The notes under the pieces are model-generated. The model was given only the letters and a program-made list of their open reading frames with translations, was not told the origin of the DNA and did no database searches. Shown one piece after another: positions 7,495-13,692 of a DNA stretch of 16,017 nucleotides; position 1 is the first letter of the stretch; each line of letters opens with the position of its first letter. Source of the stretch: Thalassospira sp. UBA1131 (GTDB lineage Bacteria; Pseudomonadota; Alphaproteobacteria; Rhodospirillales; Thalassospiraceae); NCBI RefSeq assembly GCF_002311515.1, contig NZ_DCAO01000096.1:1-16017 (forward strand). The letters are read 5' to 3'. The position numbers and the translations under genes are program-made.

Positions 7495-7507
7495 GTAGTC
7501 GCACTAC
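7495..7507. promoter_or_regulatory. Palindrome in the divergent LysR/dehydrogenase promoter region
   Basis: GTAGT-CGC-ACTAC is a perfect 5-bp dyad with a 3-base centre, 45 bp upstream of the LysR start and 64 bp before the lost start of the dehydrogenase remnant. It could be the operator of the adjacent regulator; it does not have the strict T-N11-A spacing. Confidence 0.35.
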
Positions 7508-7570
7508 ATTGGCCGAAAGCGGGCTAAGTCCTGCGGCGTTTCAACCGACGGAACGGAGACCAGTTCGCCG

Positions 7571-7743
7571 AAGAAAGCTATCCAAGCCTATCCGCACCAA
7601 AGGCTCGACGACCTGACGTTGGTGGACCTCCCCGACCCCGGCGAACCCGGACCGACCGCTCCTTTCCGCTGGCCGAAATCGCGGACGCCTTCGGGCTCCA
7701 GGAATCTGGCGGCCATTTTGGCAAAATTGTCGTCGAATACTGA
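7571..7743 (+). pseudogene. Remnant of a medium-chain dehydrogenase / NADPH:quinone reductase, internally deleted
   Basis: Both ends of one MDR-family (zinc-type alcohol dehydrogenase-like) gene survive. From 7574 the frame reads KAIQAYPHQRLDDLTL and then VDLPDPGEPGPT, the characteristic N-terminus of this family; the codon just before (7571-7573) is AAG where ATG would be expected. Around 7657-7663 the reading jumps to another frame, which gives FPLAEIADAFGLQESGGHFG then KIVVEY and TGA at 7741-7743, the typical MDR C-terminus. A full protein is about 320-340 residues, so roughly 900 bp are missing. The remnant ends 36 bp before the quinone reductase, so it was probably the first gene of that operon. 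The islet promoter must now read through it. Confidence 0.75.
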
Positions 7744-7779
7744 CACCCTCCCCAAAAAAACTATCAAGGAGAGATCATC

Positions 7780-8562
7780 ATGAAAATTCTCGTTGTTTAC
7801 GCGCACCCCGAACCCACTTCGCTGACACGGCAGCTGGTTGATGTGACTACTGAGACGTTGTCGGCAGCGGGACACACCGTGGTCCATTCGGATCTCTATG
7901 GCATGAAGTGGAAGGCGGTATATGACGCCGATGACTTCCCAATGCGTGACAATCCCGAACGGCTGTCTTTCATTGCGGAGTCCGGCCATGCTTACGGAAG
8001 CGGAAATCAGACGCCCGACGTGATCGCCGAGCAGCAGAAGCTGCTCGAGGCCGATGCTGTGATCCTGCAATTCCCGCTGTGGTGGTACGGCGCGCCCGCC
8101 ATCCTGAAGGGCTGGATAGAGCGGGTCTATGCCTTCGGCTTTGCCTACGGCTATCAGAATGGCACCAACCAGTTCCGCTTTGGCGAGGGCATCCTCAAGG
8201 GAAAGCGAGCGCTGGTCAACGTGCAGACGGGCGGCCCAGCGGCCGACTATGGCCCGCGGGGTATCAACGGGCCGATCGAGCAACTGCTGTTCCCGCTGAC
8301 TCATGGCGCGCTGTTTTACCCCGGCATGGACGTGCTCCCGACGCACGCGGTCTATGGCGCGGCTCACGTTTCCACGGCGGAAGAAGTGGAAGCGATCAAG
8401 GCAGCATGGCGTGTGCGTCTCGCCGGGCTATTCACCGACACGCCAATTCCTTTCCGGTCGCAAAACGGCGGCGACTTCCCCGATCGCCACACCATGGCCG
8501 ACCATGTTGCGCCGGGCCAAACCGGCCTCGACGCGCACGTTGCCGATCTGGTCGACGCATAA
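7780..8562 (+). CDS. Flavodoxin-like NAD(P)H:quinone oxidoreductase
   Basis: Soluble flavoprotein of the flavodoxin-fold-2 family (KefF/MdaB/NQO1-like), which reduces quinones and other electrophiles with two electrons from NAD(P)H. The 260-residue product opens with MKILVVYAHPEPTSLT, the FMN/FAD phosphate-binding strand and loop, and has the diagnostic QFPLWWYGAPAILKGWIERV at about 97-116, FAFGFAYG-like YAFGFAYGY just after, and the isoalloxazine-contacting VQTGGP at 148-153. The start is secure: AAGGAGA at 7766-7772, seven to eight bases before ATG. It lies between two gene remnants (dehydrogenase upstream, MFS permease downstream) in an islet with its own LysR regulator and looks fully intact, so it is probably the module's selected function. 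The physiological electron acceptor is unknown. Confidence 0.92.
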   Translation: MKILVVYAHPEPTSLTRQLVDVTTETLSAAGHTVVHSDLYGMKWKAVYDADDFPMRDNPERLSFIAESGHAYGSGNQTPDVIAEQQKLLEADAVILQFPLWWYGAPAILKGWIERVYAFGFAYGYQNGTNQFRFGEGILKGKRALVNVQTGGPAADYGPRGINGPIEQLLFPLTHGALFYPGMDVLPTHAVYGAAHVSTAEEVEAIKAAWRVRLAGLFTDTPIPFRSQNGGDFPDRHTMADHVAPGQTGLDAHVADLVDA

Positions 8563-8573
8563 GAGCAACACCG

Positions 8574-8740
8574 ATGTCGCCGGCATGGATCGCGCTTGTC
8601 CCGAATGTCGCGCGCAATCTTGCCGTAACGATACCCCGGCCGGTCTGCTTCTGACTGGCTATGCCCTCGCCGTAACCGTCGGCGCACCGACGGTTACGGC
8701 ACTTACCGGTGGGCTTCCCCATCGGGGCCGACGGTGGTGA
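8574..8740 (+). pseudogene. Frameshifted fragment of an MFS (DHA1-type) efflux permease
   Basis: Starting 11 bp after the quinone reductase, frame 8574 reads ALVPNVARNLAVTIP, and then a frame change near 8634-8639 gives AGLLLTGYALAVTVGAPTV followed by TALTGGLPHRG and TGA at 8738-8740. Together these match the loop-TM2-motif A region of AraJ/YdhP-like drug efflux permeases (usual form: LPDVARDLGVS-IP-AGLLVSGYALGVAVGAP-LTAL-LPRR). Only about 55 of roughly 390 residues remain; the first helix and everything after the first cytoplasmic loop are gone. Efflux permeases often accompany such reductases, which fits an ancestral detoxification operon. Confidence 0.6.
8669..8700. repeat. Perfect 14-bp inverted repeat with 4-base loop
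   Basis: GCCGTAACCGTCGG (8669-8682), loop CGCA, CCGACGGTTACGGC (8687-8700). It falls inside the permease fragment and could fold as a very stable hairpin 107 bp after the quinone reductase. No T-run follows, so it would be an mRNA-stabilising or Rho-dependent end rather than an intrinsic terminator. Confidence 0.6.
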
Positions 8741-8938
8741 ACAGGACTGGTCGGCGATTGGCCAATGATCTGACATATCGCAGGGTCTCCGGCATCACAC
8801 GAACGTTCGGTTAAGAGACATCGGCAGGTGGCACCCCGCAGCAGAATGTCTCCTGAACCTATGCTGCATGAACGGGATTCTGACAGGTGAGAAACTCTCG
8901 GCCACATCCCCCTGACGTGGTCATAGCAAGCCAACTTG

Positions 8939-8972
8939 AAGACCGGCTCGTTTATCGATGCCGGTCTTTTTT
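8939..8972 (+). terminator. Rho-independent terminator (copy of the argE terminator)
   Basis: Same 9-bp stem AAGACCGGC / GCCGGTCTT and 12-base loop as at 6215, followed by six T residues in total. Here it would end transcripts from the quinone reductase, about 380 bp after its stop. Confidence 0.85.
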
Positions 8973-9010
8973 GTGCTGTTCTGCAAGAGAAACCGGAACT
9001 GTTCCGCAAC

Positions 9011-9093
9011 GTCATTCCGGGCGAAGCGGAGCGTAGACCCGGAATCGATACAGCATTGCAACCGTCGTGGATTCCCGCCTTCGCGGGAATGAC
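9011..9093. repeat. Composite palindromic repeat element (REP/MITE-like), copy 2
   Basis: Outer inverted repeat GTCATTCC (9011-9018) / GGAATGAC (9086-9093), hairpin ATTCCGGG (9014-9021) / CCCGGAAT (9038-9045), and a second perfect hairpin ATTCCCGC-CTTC-GCGGGAAT (9071-9090). It is the simple form of the element at 6290-6393. Confidence 0.7.
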
Positions 9094-9134
9094 GGATGGG
9101 ATGCGGCGGGACGGAGCGGGCAAAGGGGTTGAAC

Positions 9135-9162
9135 GAAAACAGGCGGCCCAAAGGCCGCCTGT
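9135..9162 (-). terminator. Rho-independent terminator of mrcA
   Basis: Perfect 10-bp stem ACAGGCGGCC (9139-9148) / GGCCGCCTGT (9153-9162) with loop CAAA; on the - strand it is followed by TTTTCGTT. It begins 27 bp after the mrcA stop codon. Confidence 0.88.
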
Positions 9163-9189
9163 AATTTCGTCAAAGACAGTTGAGGTGCC

Positions 9190-11196
9190 TTACTGCTTGG
9201 TATTCCCCGAACTGTAGCCGGCGGTGAAGTCGCGCCAGCTGTCGTCTTCGCCGATCTTTTTGGAGCGTGCGAGTGCGGCCTTGCCAAGCGATCGGACCGG
9301 GATGTTTTGGTGGGCGTGCAGCATGAAGTCACGCCAGAGTGCGGCCGGAAGGGCACCGCCGGTGACCTGTTCATCCATCGGGCTGCCATCGTCATTGCCC
9401 ATCCAGATGCCTGCGACAAGATCGGAGCTGTAGCCGATGAACCAGGCATCGCGGTAATCCGATGTCGTACCGGTCTTGCCCGCCGACGGGCGGTCGATGA
9501 TGGCGTTGCGCCCTGTCCCCTTGGACACCACGGCGGCCAGCATGTTGTTCATTTCCCCGGCATGCAGCGGGTTCATCAGACGGACCGGGAAGTCGTCAGA
9601 GCGTTCATACAGCACTTCGCCACCCTTGCCGGTGATCTTGCTGACCGCGTGCGGGAAGACGGCAAAGCCGCCATTGGCAACAATCGCATAGGCGCCGGTG
9701 AGCTCAAGCATCGAGACTTCGCTGGTGCCGAGGGCCAGGCTTGGTTCCGGTTTGAGTTCCGAAGACACACCCATGTCACGCGCCTTCTGAATAACCTTGT
9801 CGAGACCGACTTCAAGCGAGAGCTGGACCGCGATCGAGTTGTTCGAGGTTGCCACCGCATCGCGGATCGACATGGTGCCGTGGTGTTTGCGATCAAAGTT
9901 GCGCGGCTCCCAGCCATCAATGACAATCGGGCCGTCGCGCATCCAGTCATTCGAGCCAAAGCCGTTTTCAAGCCCGGCGAGATAGACAAACAGCTTGAAC
10001 ACCGAGCCCGGCTGGCGGCGGGCCTGTGTCACACGGTTATACTGGCTTTCGTAGTAGTCACGACCGCCAACCATGGCACGCACGGCCCCATCGGGGGTCA
10101 TCGCCAGAAGGGCGGCCTGACCGACATGGTGTTCCTTGGCCCCGTTACTGGCGAGTGCACGCAGAAGGTTTTCTTCGGCGATGGCCTGAAGACGGGAATC
10201 AAGCGTGGTATAAACCAGAAGATCCTGATCGACATAGCCGACATAATCTTTCACACGATCAAGCACCCAATCAGTGAAATAGCGCACCCCCGGCCCTGCC
10301 TGTGCAGCACGTGCGGTGCGGACCCGGGTCTGTTTGGCCCGTTCGGCGCGTGCCTTGGTCAGCGCACCGGTCGATGCCATGGCTTCCAGCACGACATTGG
10401 CGCGTTCGGCCGCAAGTTTCGGATCGACCATCGGGTTATAGCGACTTGGTGCCTTGGGCAGGCCTGCCAGTACGGCGGCTTCATACAGGTTCAGGCGCCT
10501 AGGATCGGTGCCGAAATAATGGCGCGCAGCGGCATCGATGCCATAGACGCCCGATCCGAAATAGATGCGGTTGAGATAAAGCGAGAGGATTTGCTGCTTA
10601 TCGAATTTGAATTCCAGCCAGATGGCCAGAAGCACTTCTTCGATCTTGCGGCCAAAGGAGCGTTCCGGTGACAGGAACAGGTTTTTGGCCAGCTGCTGGG
10701 TGATGGTGCTGCCGCCCTCGGCAATGCGGCCAGCGGTCAGGTTGGCCCATGCCGCGCGCATGATGCCGACGACATCAATCCCGAAATGGTCATAAAAACG
10801 GCGGTCTTCGATGGAAACAAACGCCTGACCGACATAGTCGGGAAGGTTGCGGACCTCGACCGGGTTGCCATAGCGGTTGCCATAGGCCGCGAGGTTTTGG
10901 CCATCGATACTAATCACGCGGATGGACGGTTTGCGTTCACTGGCGACATCAAAGCTGACCTTGTCGGGCAGACCATAGCCGTAATAGGCAACAACCCCGC
11001 CGCCCAGAACCATGACCCAGATCGAGCCCAGCACGATGAATTTGGCAATGGCTTCGGGCCCCGGAATCATATCGCCCAGACGGGCAAAAAGACTGCCGCC
11101 TTTCTTGCCCGAACTGCTGACGCGCTTTTTCGGCTTTTTGGAACCTGTTGCGCCTTTGCGGACGCTCTTTTTCCTTTTGAATTCTCTTTGGGCCAC
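9190..11196 (-). CDS. mrcA: Bifunctional class A penicillin-binding protein 1A (transglycosylase/transpeptidase)
   Basis: Inner-membrane peptidoglycan synthase that polymerises lipid II and crosslinks the stem peptides. From the GTG at 11194-11196 (MAQREFKRKK) it has 668 residues: a long Lys/Arg-rich cytoplasmic tail, one membrane helix at about 52-72, then GT51 with EDRRFYDHFG (Glu130), GGSTITQQLAKN, RKIEEVLLA (Glu187) and YLNRIYFG, and a transpeptidase with SVFK (Ser398, Lys401), SNN (451-453) and KTGT (574-577). All catalytic residues are present. The start is uncertain: no ATG precedes the membrane helix, and the frame continues to a TTG at 11265; GTG gives the more usual tail and has a weak TAGGT upstream. 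It follows a degenerate paralogue on the same strand with a 176-bp gap and a probable own promoter. The last five codons are duplicated in the islet's left repeat. Confidence 0.95.
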   Translation of the reverse strand: MAQREFKRKKSVRKGATGSKKPKKRVSSSGKKGGSLFARLGDMIPGPEAIAKFIVLGSIWVMVLGGGVVAYYGYGLPDKVSFDVASERKPSIRVISIDGQNLAAYGNRYGNPVEVRNLPDYVGQAFVSIEDRRFYDHFGIDVVGIMRAAWANLTAGRIAEGGSTITQQLAKNLFLSPERSFGRKIEEVLLAIWLEFKFDKQQILSLYLNRIYFGSGVYGIDAAARHYFGTDPRRLNLYEAAVLAGLPKAPSRYNPMVDPKLAAERANVVLEAMASTGALTKARAERAKQTRVRTARAAQAGPGVRYFTDWVLDRVKDYVGYVDQDLLVYTTLDSRLQAIAEENLLRALASNGAKEHHVGQAALLAMTPDGAVRAMVGGRDYYESQYNRVTQARRQPGSVFKLFVYLAGLENGFGSNDWMRDGPIVIDGWEPRNFDRKHHGTMSIRDAVATSNNSIAVQLSLEVGLDKVIQKARDMGVSSELKPEPSLALGTSEVSMLELTGAYAIVANGGFAVFPHAVSKITGKGGEVLYERSDDFPVRLMNPLHAGEMNNMLAAVVSKGTGRNAIIDRPSAGKTGTTSDYRDAWFIGYSSDLVAGIWMGNDDGSPMDEQVTGGALPAALWRDFMLHAHQNIPVRSLGKAALARSKKIGEDDSWRDFTAGYSSGNTKQ

Positions 11197-11282
11197 AAAA
11201 GCACCTATCGGTCTGGTCCGGGCCGTGCACACGCCAACCGGCCCGTCATATCCGCACAACCCCAAAGTGCGTCTGACAGGCG

Positions 11283-11311
11283 ATAGCGCCGCATTTTCCG
11301 GCGAATTTCAA
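11283..11311 (-). promoter_or_regulatory. Candidate sigma-70-type promoter of mrcA
   Basis: On the - strand TTGAAA (11306-11311) is followed after exactly 17 bases by CGCTAT (11283-11288), about 85 bp before the GTG start. The -35 is good and the -10 only fair. It would let mrcA be transcribed independently of the upstream paralogue. Confidence 0.4.
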
Positions 11312-11372
11312 TTTTTATGTCCCAACCGAGGAGGGAGTCCCCCGTCTCCCCGTTTTGCGACGGTTTTATCCG

Positions 11373-13298
11373 TTATTGTCCGTTTGCACTGTCAACTTGA
11401 CCCATTTTCCACAGATCCTTGACGCCATCGGCTGCGCGACGGCGTTCAGACGATGCACGGACCATGGAACGGATGGGTAAACCATCATGCGCTTCCAGCA
11501 TAAATAACCGCCACAAAGACGCAAGTTCTACCTCGCCGCGGACATCCATCTGTGACCGATTGTCATTCCCCGCCCAGACGGTTGTGATCAGATCGGACGA
11601 GAACCCGACATACCATGCATCGGTCCGGCCACCGGCCACCGTGCCGTATCCGGCAAACGGACGATCCAGACGCACTTGCGGGTCGGTGACACTGGCAAAC
11701 AAAACGTAGGACGCCTGAATCCCCTCGTCGGTCAGGCGTTTTTCCTGCACTTCCTCGACCCGCTGATAAACAGGGGGGGTGCTATTATCGCCCGTATAGG
11801 ACACCCGGTTAATCAGGGTCATCTGGGGTGGTTTGCCGGAATTTTGCGGCAAGGCATGAATGGCTGTGACGTCGCTGATTGTTACCGGATCAAGGCCGAC
11901 GACGGTTCTGATATCACTCGATAGCGGGCTTTTGATGCCGATATTGTGGGCATATTGGCGGACATTCAACAGGCCAAAGTGATCGGCAAGGTTGGTTGGC
12001 ACCGTGTTGACATCACGCACAAATGCCTCGCGCAGTGAAATCATGCCCATATAGTCGTGATCCGGGTTGATCGGACGCCAGCCGCCCACCGCCATGCGGT
12101 TATCGCGCACCCATTGGGCCGGATCACTGTTTTCATTGAGCGCATAGTAATAGGTCGCGATCTTGATCATCCGCCCGGGCGAATGGCGGACATCGGTGAC
12201 CCGGTTGCGCTGGAAGGGTGAATATTTCAGCCCGCCGATCAGGGCGCGAATGCGGCCTTCGGGGCTGATGGACAGCAATCCCGTCTGTGACGCGCCGCGC
12301 GGTTTAAAGCGCAGTTCTGCGATTTCCGGCACAATTTCCTGTGCCAGATTTTGAATTTTCCAGTCGATGCTGGTGAGCACATCAATGTCGCGGCTGCTGT
12401 AGCCGACAATATCGGCGACTTCTTCAAGCACCATATCAACGACATAGCCCGACAGGACGTTTTCTTCGTACTGCACATCAAGTTTCGGTTCGAGCAAGGT
12501 CAGGGCCGACACGCGATCCGCCTCGATAAACTTGTATTGTGCGAGACGGGCCAAAATCTTGTTGGCTTCTTCGGCGGTTTCGCGCGGATAAAACAGCGGA
12601 TTGAAGGTTTCAGGATCGCTGATGGCGGCGGCCAGAACAGCGGCCTGATGCAGGGTCATGCGTTCGGCAGGCCCGCCATACCAAAGACGCGATGCCGCCG
12701 AGATGCCAAAGATACCGCGCCCGACATAGGCGCGTTCAAGGTAGCTTCGCAAAATGGTCTTCTTGCTGAAGCTCCATTCCAGCCAGAGGGCGACAAGAAA
12801 TTCCTGGATGTGGCGGCCCGGGCCGCTGTCCTTGGTTTTAAAAAAGCTGCGCGCGACCTTCATCGTGATGGTTGAGCCAGGCGCGTTTTCGGTGCTGAAC
12901 ATGCGCGCGACATCCGCACCCGAAACCCCCAGATGATCAAAAAACGTCGGATCGGTGGCAGCGACAAAAACGTTCTGAACCCGTTCGGGCAAGGTGGTCA
13001 GCGAGACATCCTGGCTATAGTGGCCCTTGATGGTTTCAAGCAGCGCACCGTCATACCCCAGAATACGGACTTCGGGGCTGCGCACCATATTGCGGCTGAG
13101 ATCAAGGTTGGACTTGATCGTAAACAGGCTGCCGAAGATGGCAAGGAACAGCAAGGAGAAGCTCAGGCCGAACACGATCATGCGTTTGCGGCGCTGACGT
13201 TTACGGATCTCGCGCAGTTCCTTTTCGGCGATGCGTTTCATCGCTGCGTTGGCCGCTGTCCTGCCGCCTTGTTCGTTATCGTCGTTTTCTTCTGCCAC
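11373..13298 (-). CDS. Degenerate class A PBP paralogue lacking both active sites (predicted pseudoenzyme)
   Basis: A 641-residue protein with the full class A PBP architecture: charged cytoplasmic tail, membrane helix at about 41-61 (IVFGLSFSLLFLAIFG), GT51-like domain (about 75-230) and transpeptidase-like domain (about 335-600). Alignment by eye to the neighbouring mrcA is almost gap-free around each motif, but catalytic positions have changed: GT51 EDRRFYDHFG became TDPTFFDHLG (Glu to Thr115), STITQQ became STITMK, YLNR became YLER; transpeptidase SVFK became RMIK (Ser to Arg376), SNN became DVN (Ser to Asp429), KTGTT became YGTVA (551-555). The second GT51 Glu (166) remains. The frame is unbroken, so this is a maintained protein, probably structural or regulatory, perhaps partnering mrcA; the role is inference. 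It starts at GTG 13296-13298 behind a GGA; ATG 13241 is an alternative. Confidence 0.88.
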   Translation of the reverse strand: MAEENDDNEQGGRTAANAAMKRIAEKELREIRKRQRRKRMIVFGLSFSLLFLAIFGSLFTIKSNLDLSRNMVRSPEVRILGYDGALLETIKGHYSQDVSLTTLPERVQNVFVAATDPTFFDHLGVSGADVARMFSTENAPGSTITMKVARSFFKTKDSGPGRHIQEFLVALWLEWSFSKKTILRSYLERAYVGRGIFGISAASRLWYGGPAERMTLHQAAVLAAAISDPETFNPLFYPRETAEEANKILARLAQYKFIEADRVSALTLLEPKLDVQYEENVLSGYVVDMVLEEVADIVGYSSRDIDVLTSIDWKIQNLAQEIVPEIAELRFKPRGASQTGLLSISPEGRIRALIGGLKYSPFQRNRVTDVRHSPGRMIKIATYYYALNENSDPAQWVRDNRMAVGGWRPINPDHDYMGMISLREAFVRDVNTVPTNLADHFGLLNVRQYAHNIGIKSPLSSDIRTVVGLDPVTISDVTAIHALPQNSGKPPQMTLINRVSYTGDNSTPPVYQRVEEVQEKRLTDEGIQASYVLFASVTDPQVRLDRPFAGYGTVAGGRTDAWYVGFSSDLITTVWAGNDNRSQMDVRGEVELASLWRLFMLEAHDGLPIRSMVRASSERRRAADGVKDLWKMGQVDSANGQ

Positions 13299-13363
13299 GC
13301 CGAATATCCGTTATTGCTCGCGGTTTTTGCTTATTCTCTGACAGTAAAGCGCCAAGCCGTTAA

Positions 13364-13375
13364 TAAAGTACTTTA
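13364..13375. promoter_or_regulatory. 12-bp palindrome TAAAGTACTTTA
   Basis: Perfect 12-bp palindrome, 66 bp upstream of the degenerate PBP start and in the AT-rich part of the region, where its promoter is expected. It is only 15 bp from the second palindrome at 13391. Possible operator; binding protein unknown. Confidence 0.35.
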
Positions 13376-13390
13376 AATCGCCAGATTTAT

Positions 13391-13404
13391 CATACGAACG
13401 TATG
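13391..13404. promoter_or_regulatory. Palindrome CATACG-AA-CGTATG
   Basis: Perfect 6-bp dyad with a 2-base centre, extended by one further A-T pair after a G-T mismatch. The shape (CATACG/CGTATG) resembles operators of TetR-family repressors, but no such gene is in the window. It sits about 93 bp upstream of the degenerate PBP gene. Confidence 0.4.
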
Positions 13405-13652
13405 GTAACGCCGCTGCTAAGAGATGTGATGGCCGCGACCATATCCGAACGTGCGGCGGGTGACTGTGATCAATGATATGGCGATGCAGATTTTGCTTGC
13501 CAACTTGCGCCCATCTCTCAATATGTCCGGGTGGGCAGGCGATGGCGTCGCCAGCGTTAGAACGATCAGAAGCACGCGCCCAATCCATCACCATACATAT
13601 CCTGAACGCCGGGATCTTGCTTTGTCGTTGTCATGACAGGGGGAGGTCTTTG

Positions 13653-13684
13653 TCCCTTTGCATGCGCAACGCGTAAAAAAGGGA
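13653..13684 (+). promoter_or_regulatory. Inverted repeat that could mask the creatinase ribosome-binding site
   Basis: TCCCTTT (13653-13659) pairs perfectly with AAAGGGA (13678-13684), and the latter contains the Shine-Dalgarno-like AAGGGA eight bases before ATG 13693. The loop is 18 bases. In the mRNA this could limit translation unless opened; no ligand-binding fold is apparent. Confidence 0.35.
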
Positions 13685-13692
13685 ACGCGCTT

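Larger units (their letters stand above)
6473..9204. other. 2.7-kb horizontally acquired islet bounded by direct repeats
   Basis: The interval from the end of repeat copy 1 to the end of copy 2 (2717 bp) is extra relative to the inferred ancestral order argE - intergenic block - mrcA. It carries a LysR gene, a dehydrogenase remnant, a quinone reductase, a permease remnant and one complete intergenic block. No transposase, integrase or tRNA attachment site is seen. Direct duplication of a host intergenic block, including mrcA codons, fits integration of a DNA circle by homologous recombination, or recombination with a related strain's chromosome. Confidence 0.6.
8826..9204. repeat. Intergenic block, copy 2 (direct repeat of 6101-6487), adjoining intact mrcA
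   Basis: Second copy of the block, with the same order of parts as copy 1 and ending inside the coding end of the intact mrcA. It differs by scattered substitutions, a shorter T-run, a simpler palindromic element and about 40 bp of unrelated sequence between that element and the - strand terminator (GGATGGGATGCGGCG region). The preceding bases 8741-8825 hold nothing I recognise. No coding gene is visible in 8741-9189. Confidence 0.85.
13299..13692. other. 394-bp divergent intergenic region, no gene seen
   Basis: Lies between the degenerate PBP (leftward) and creatinase (rightward), so it should hold both promoters. I see several short perfect palindromes (13364-13375, 13391-13404, TGTCATGACA at 13629-13638) and an SD-masking inverted repeat (13653-13684), but no convincing small gene or RNA gene, and no pair of boxes I would call a promoter with confidence. 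Confidence 0.6.

Noticed and set aside
7588..8367. 259-codon - strand frame opposite the quinone reductase
   Set aside because: Antisense to an intact flavoprotein gene with a good ribosome site; translation looks random.
8741..8825. Possible further gene remnant after the permease fragment
   Set aside because: All frames read, including one ending SGITRTFG and another reading GFPIGADGGEQDW just before; no family could be recognised.
9307..10671. Long + strand open frame (454 codons) opposite mrcA
   Set aside because: It is antisense to a gene with complete PBP motifs, has no recognisable domain, and such mirror frames are expected in GC-rich coding DNA.
13662..13676. Four-codon leader peptide before creatinase (ATG CGC AAC GCG TAA)
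   Set aside because: The nearest strong ribosome site (GGGAGG at 13641) is 15 bases away and the peptide has no regulatory codon run.
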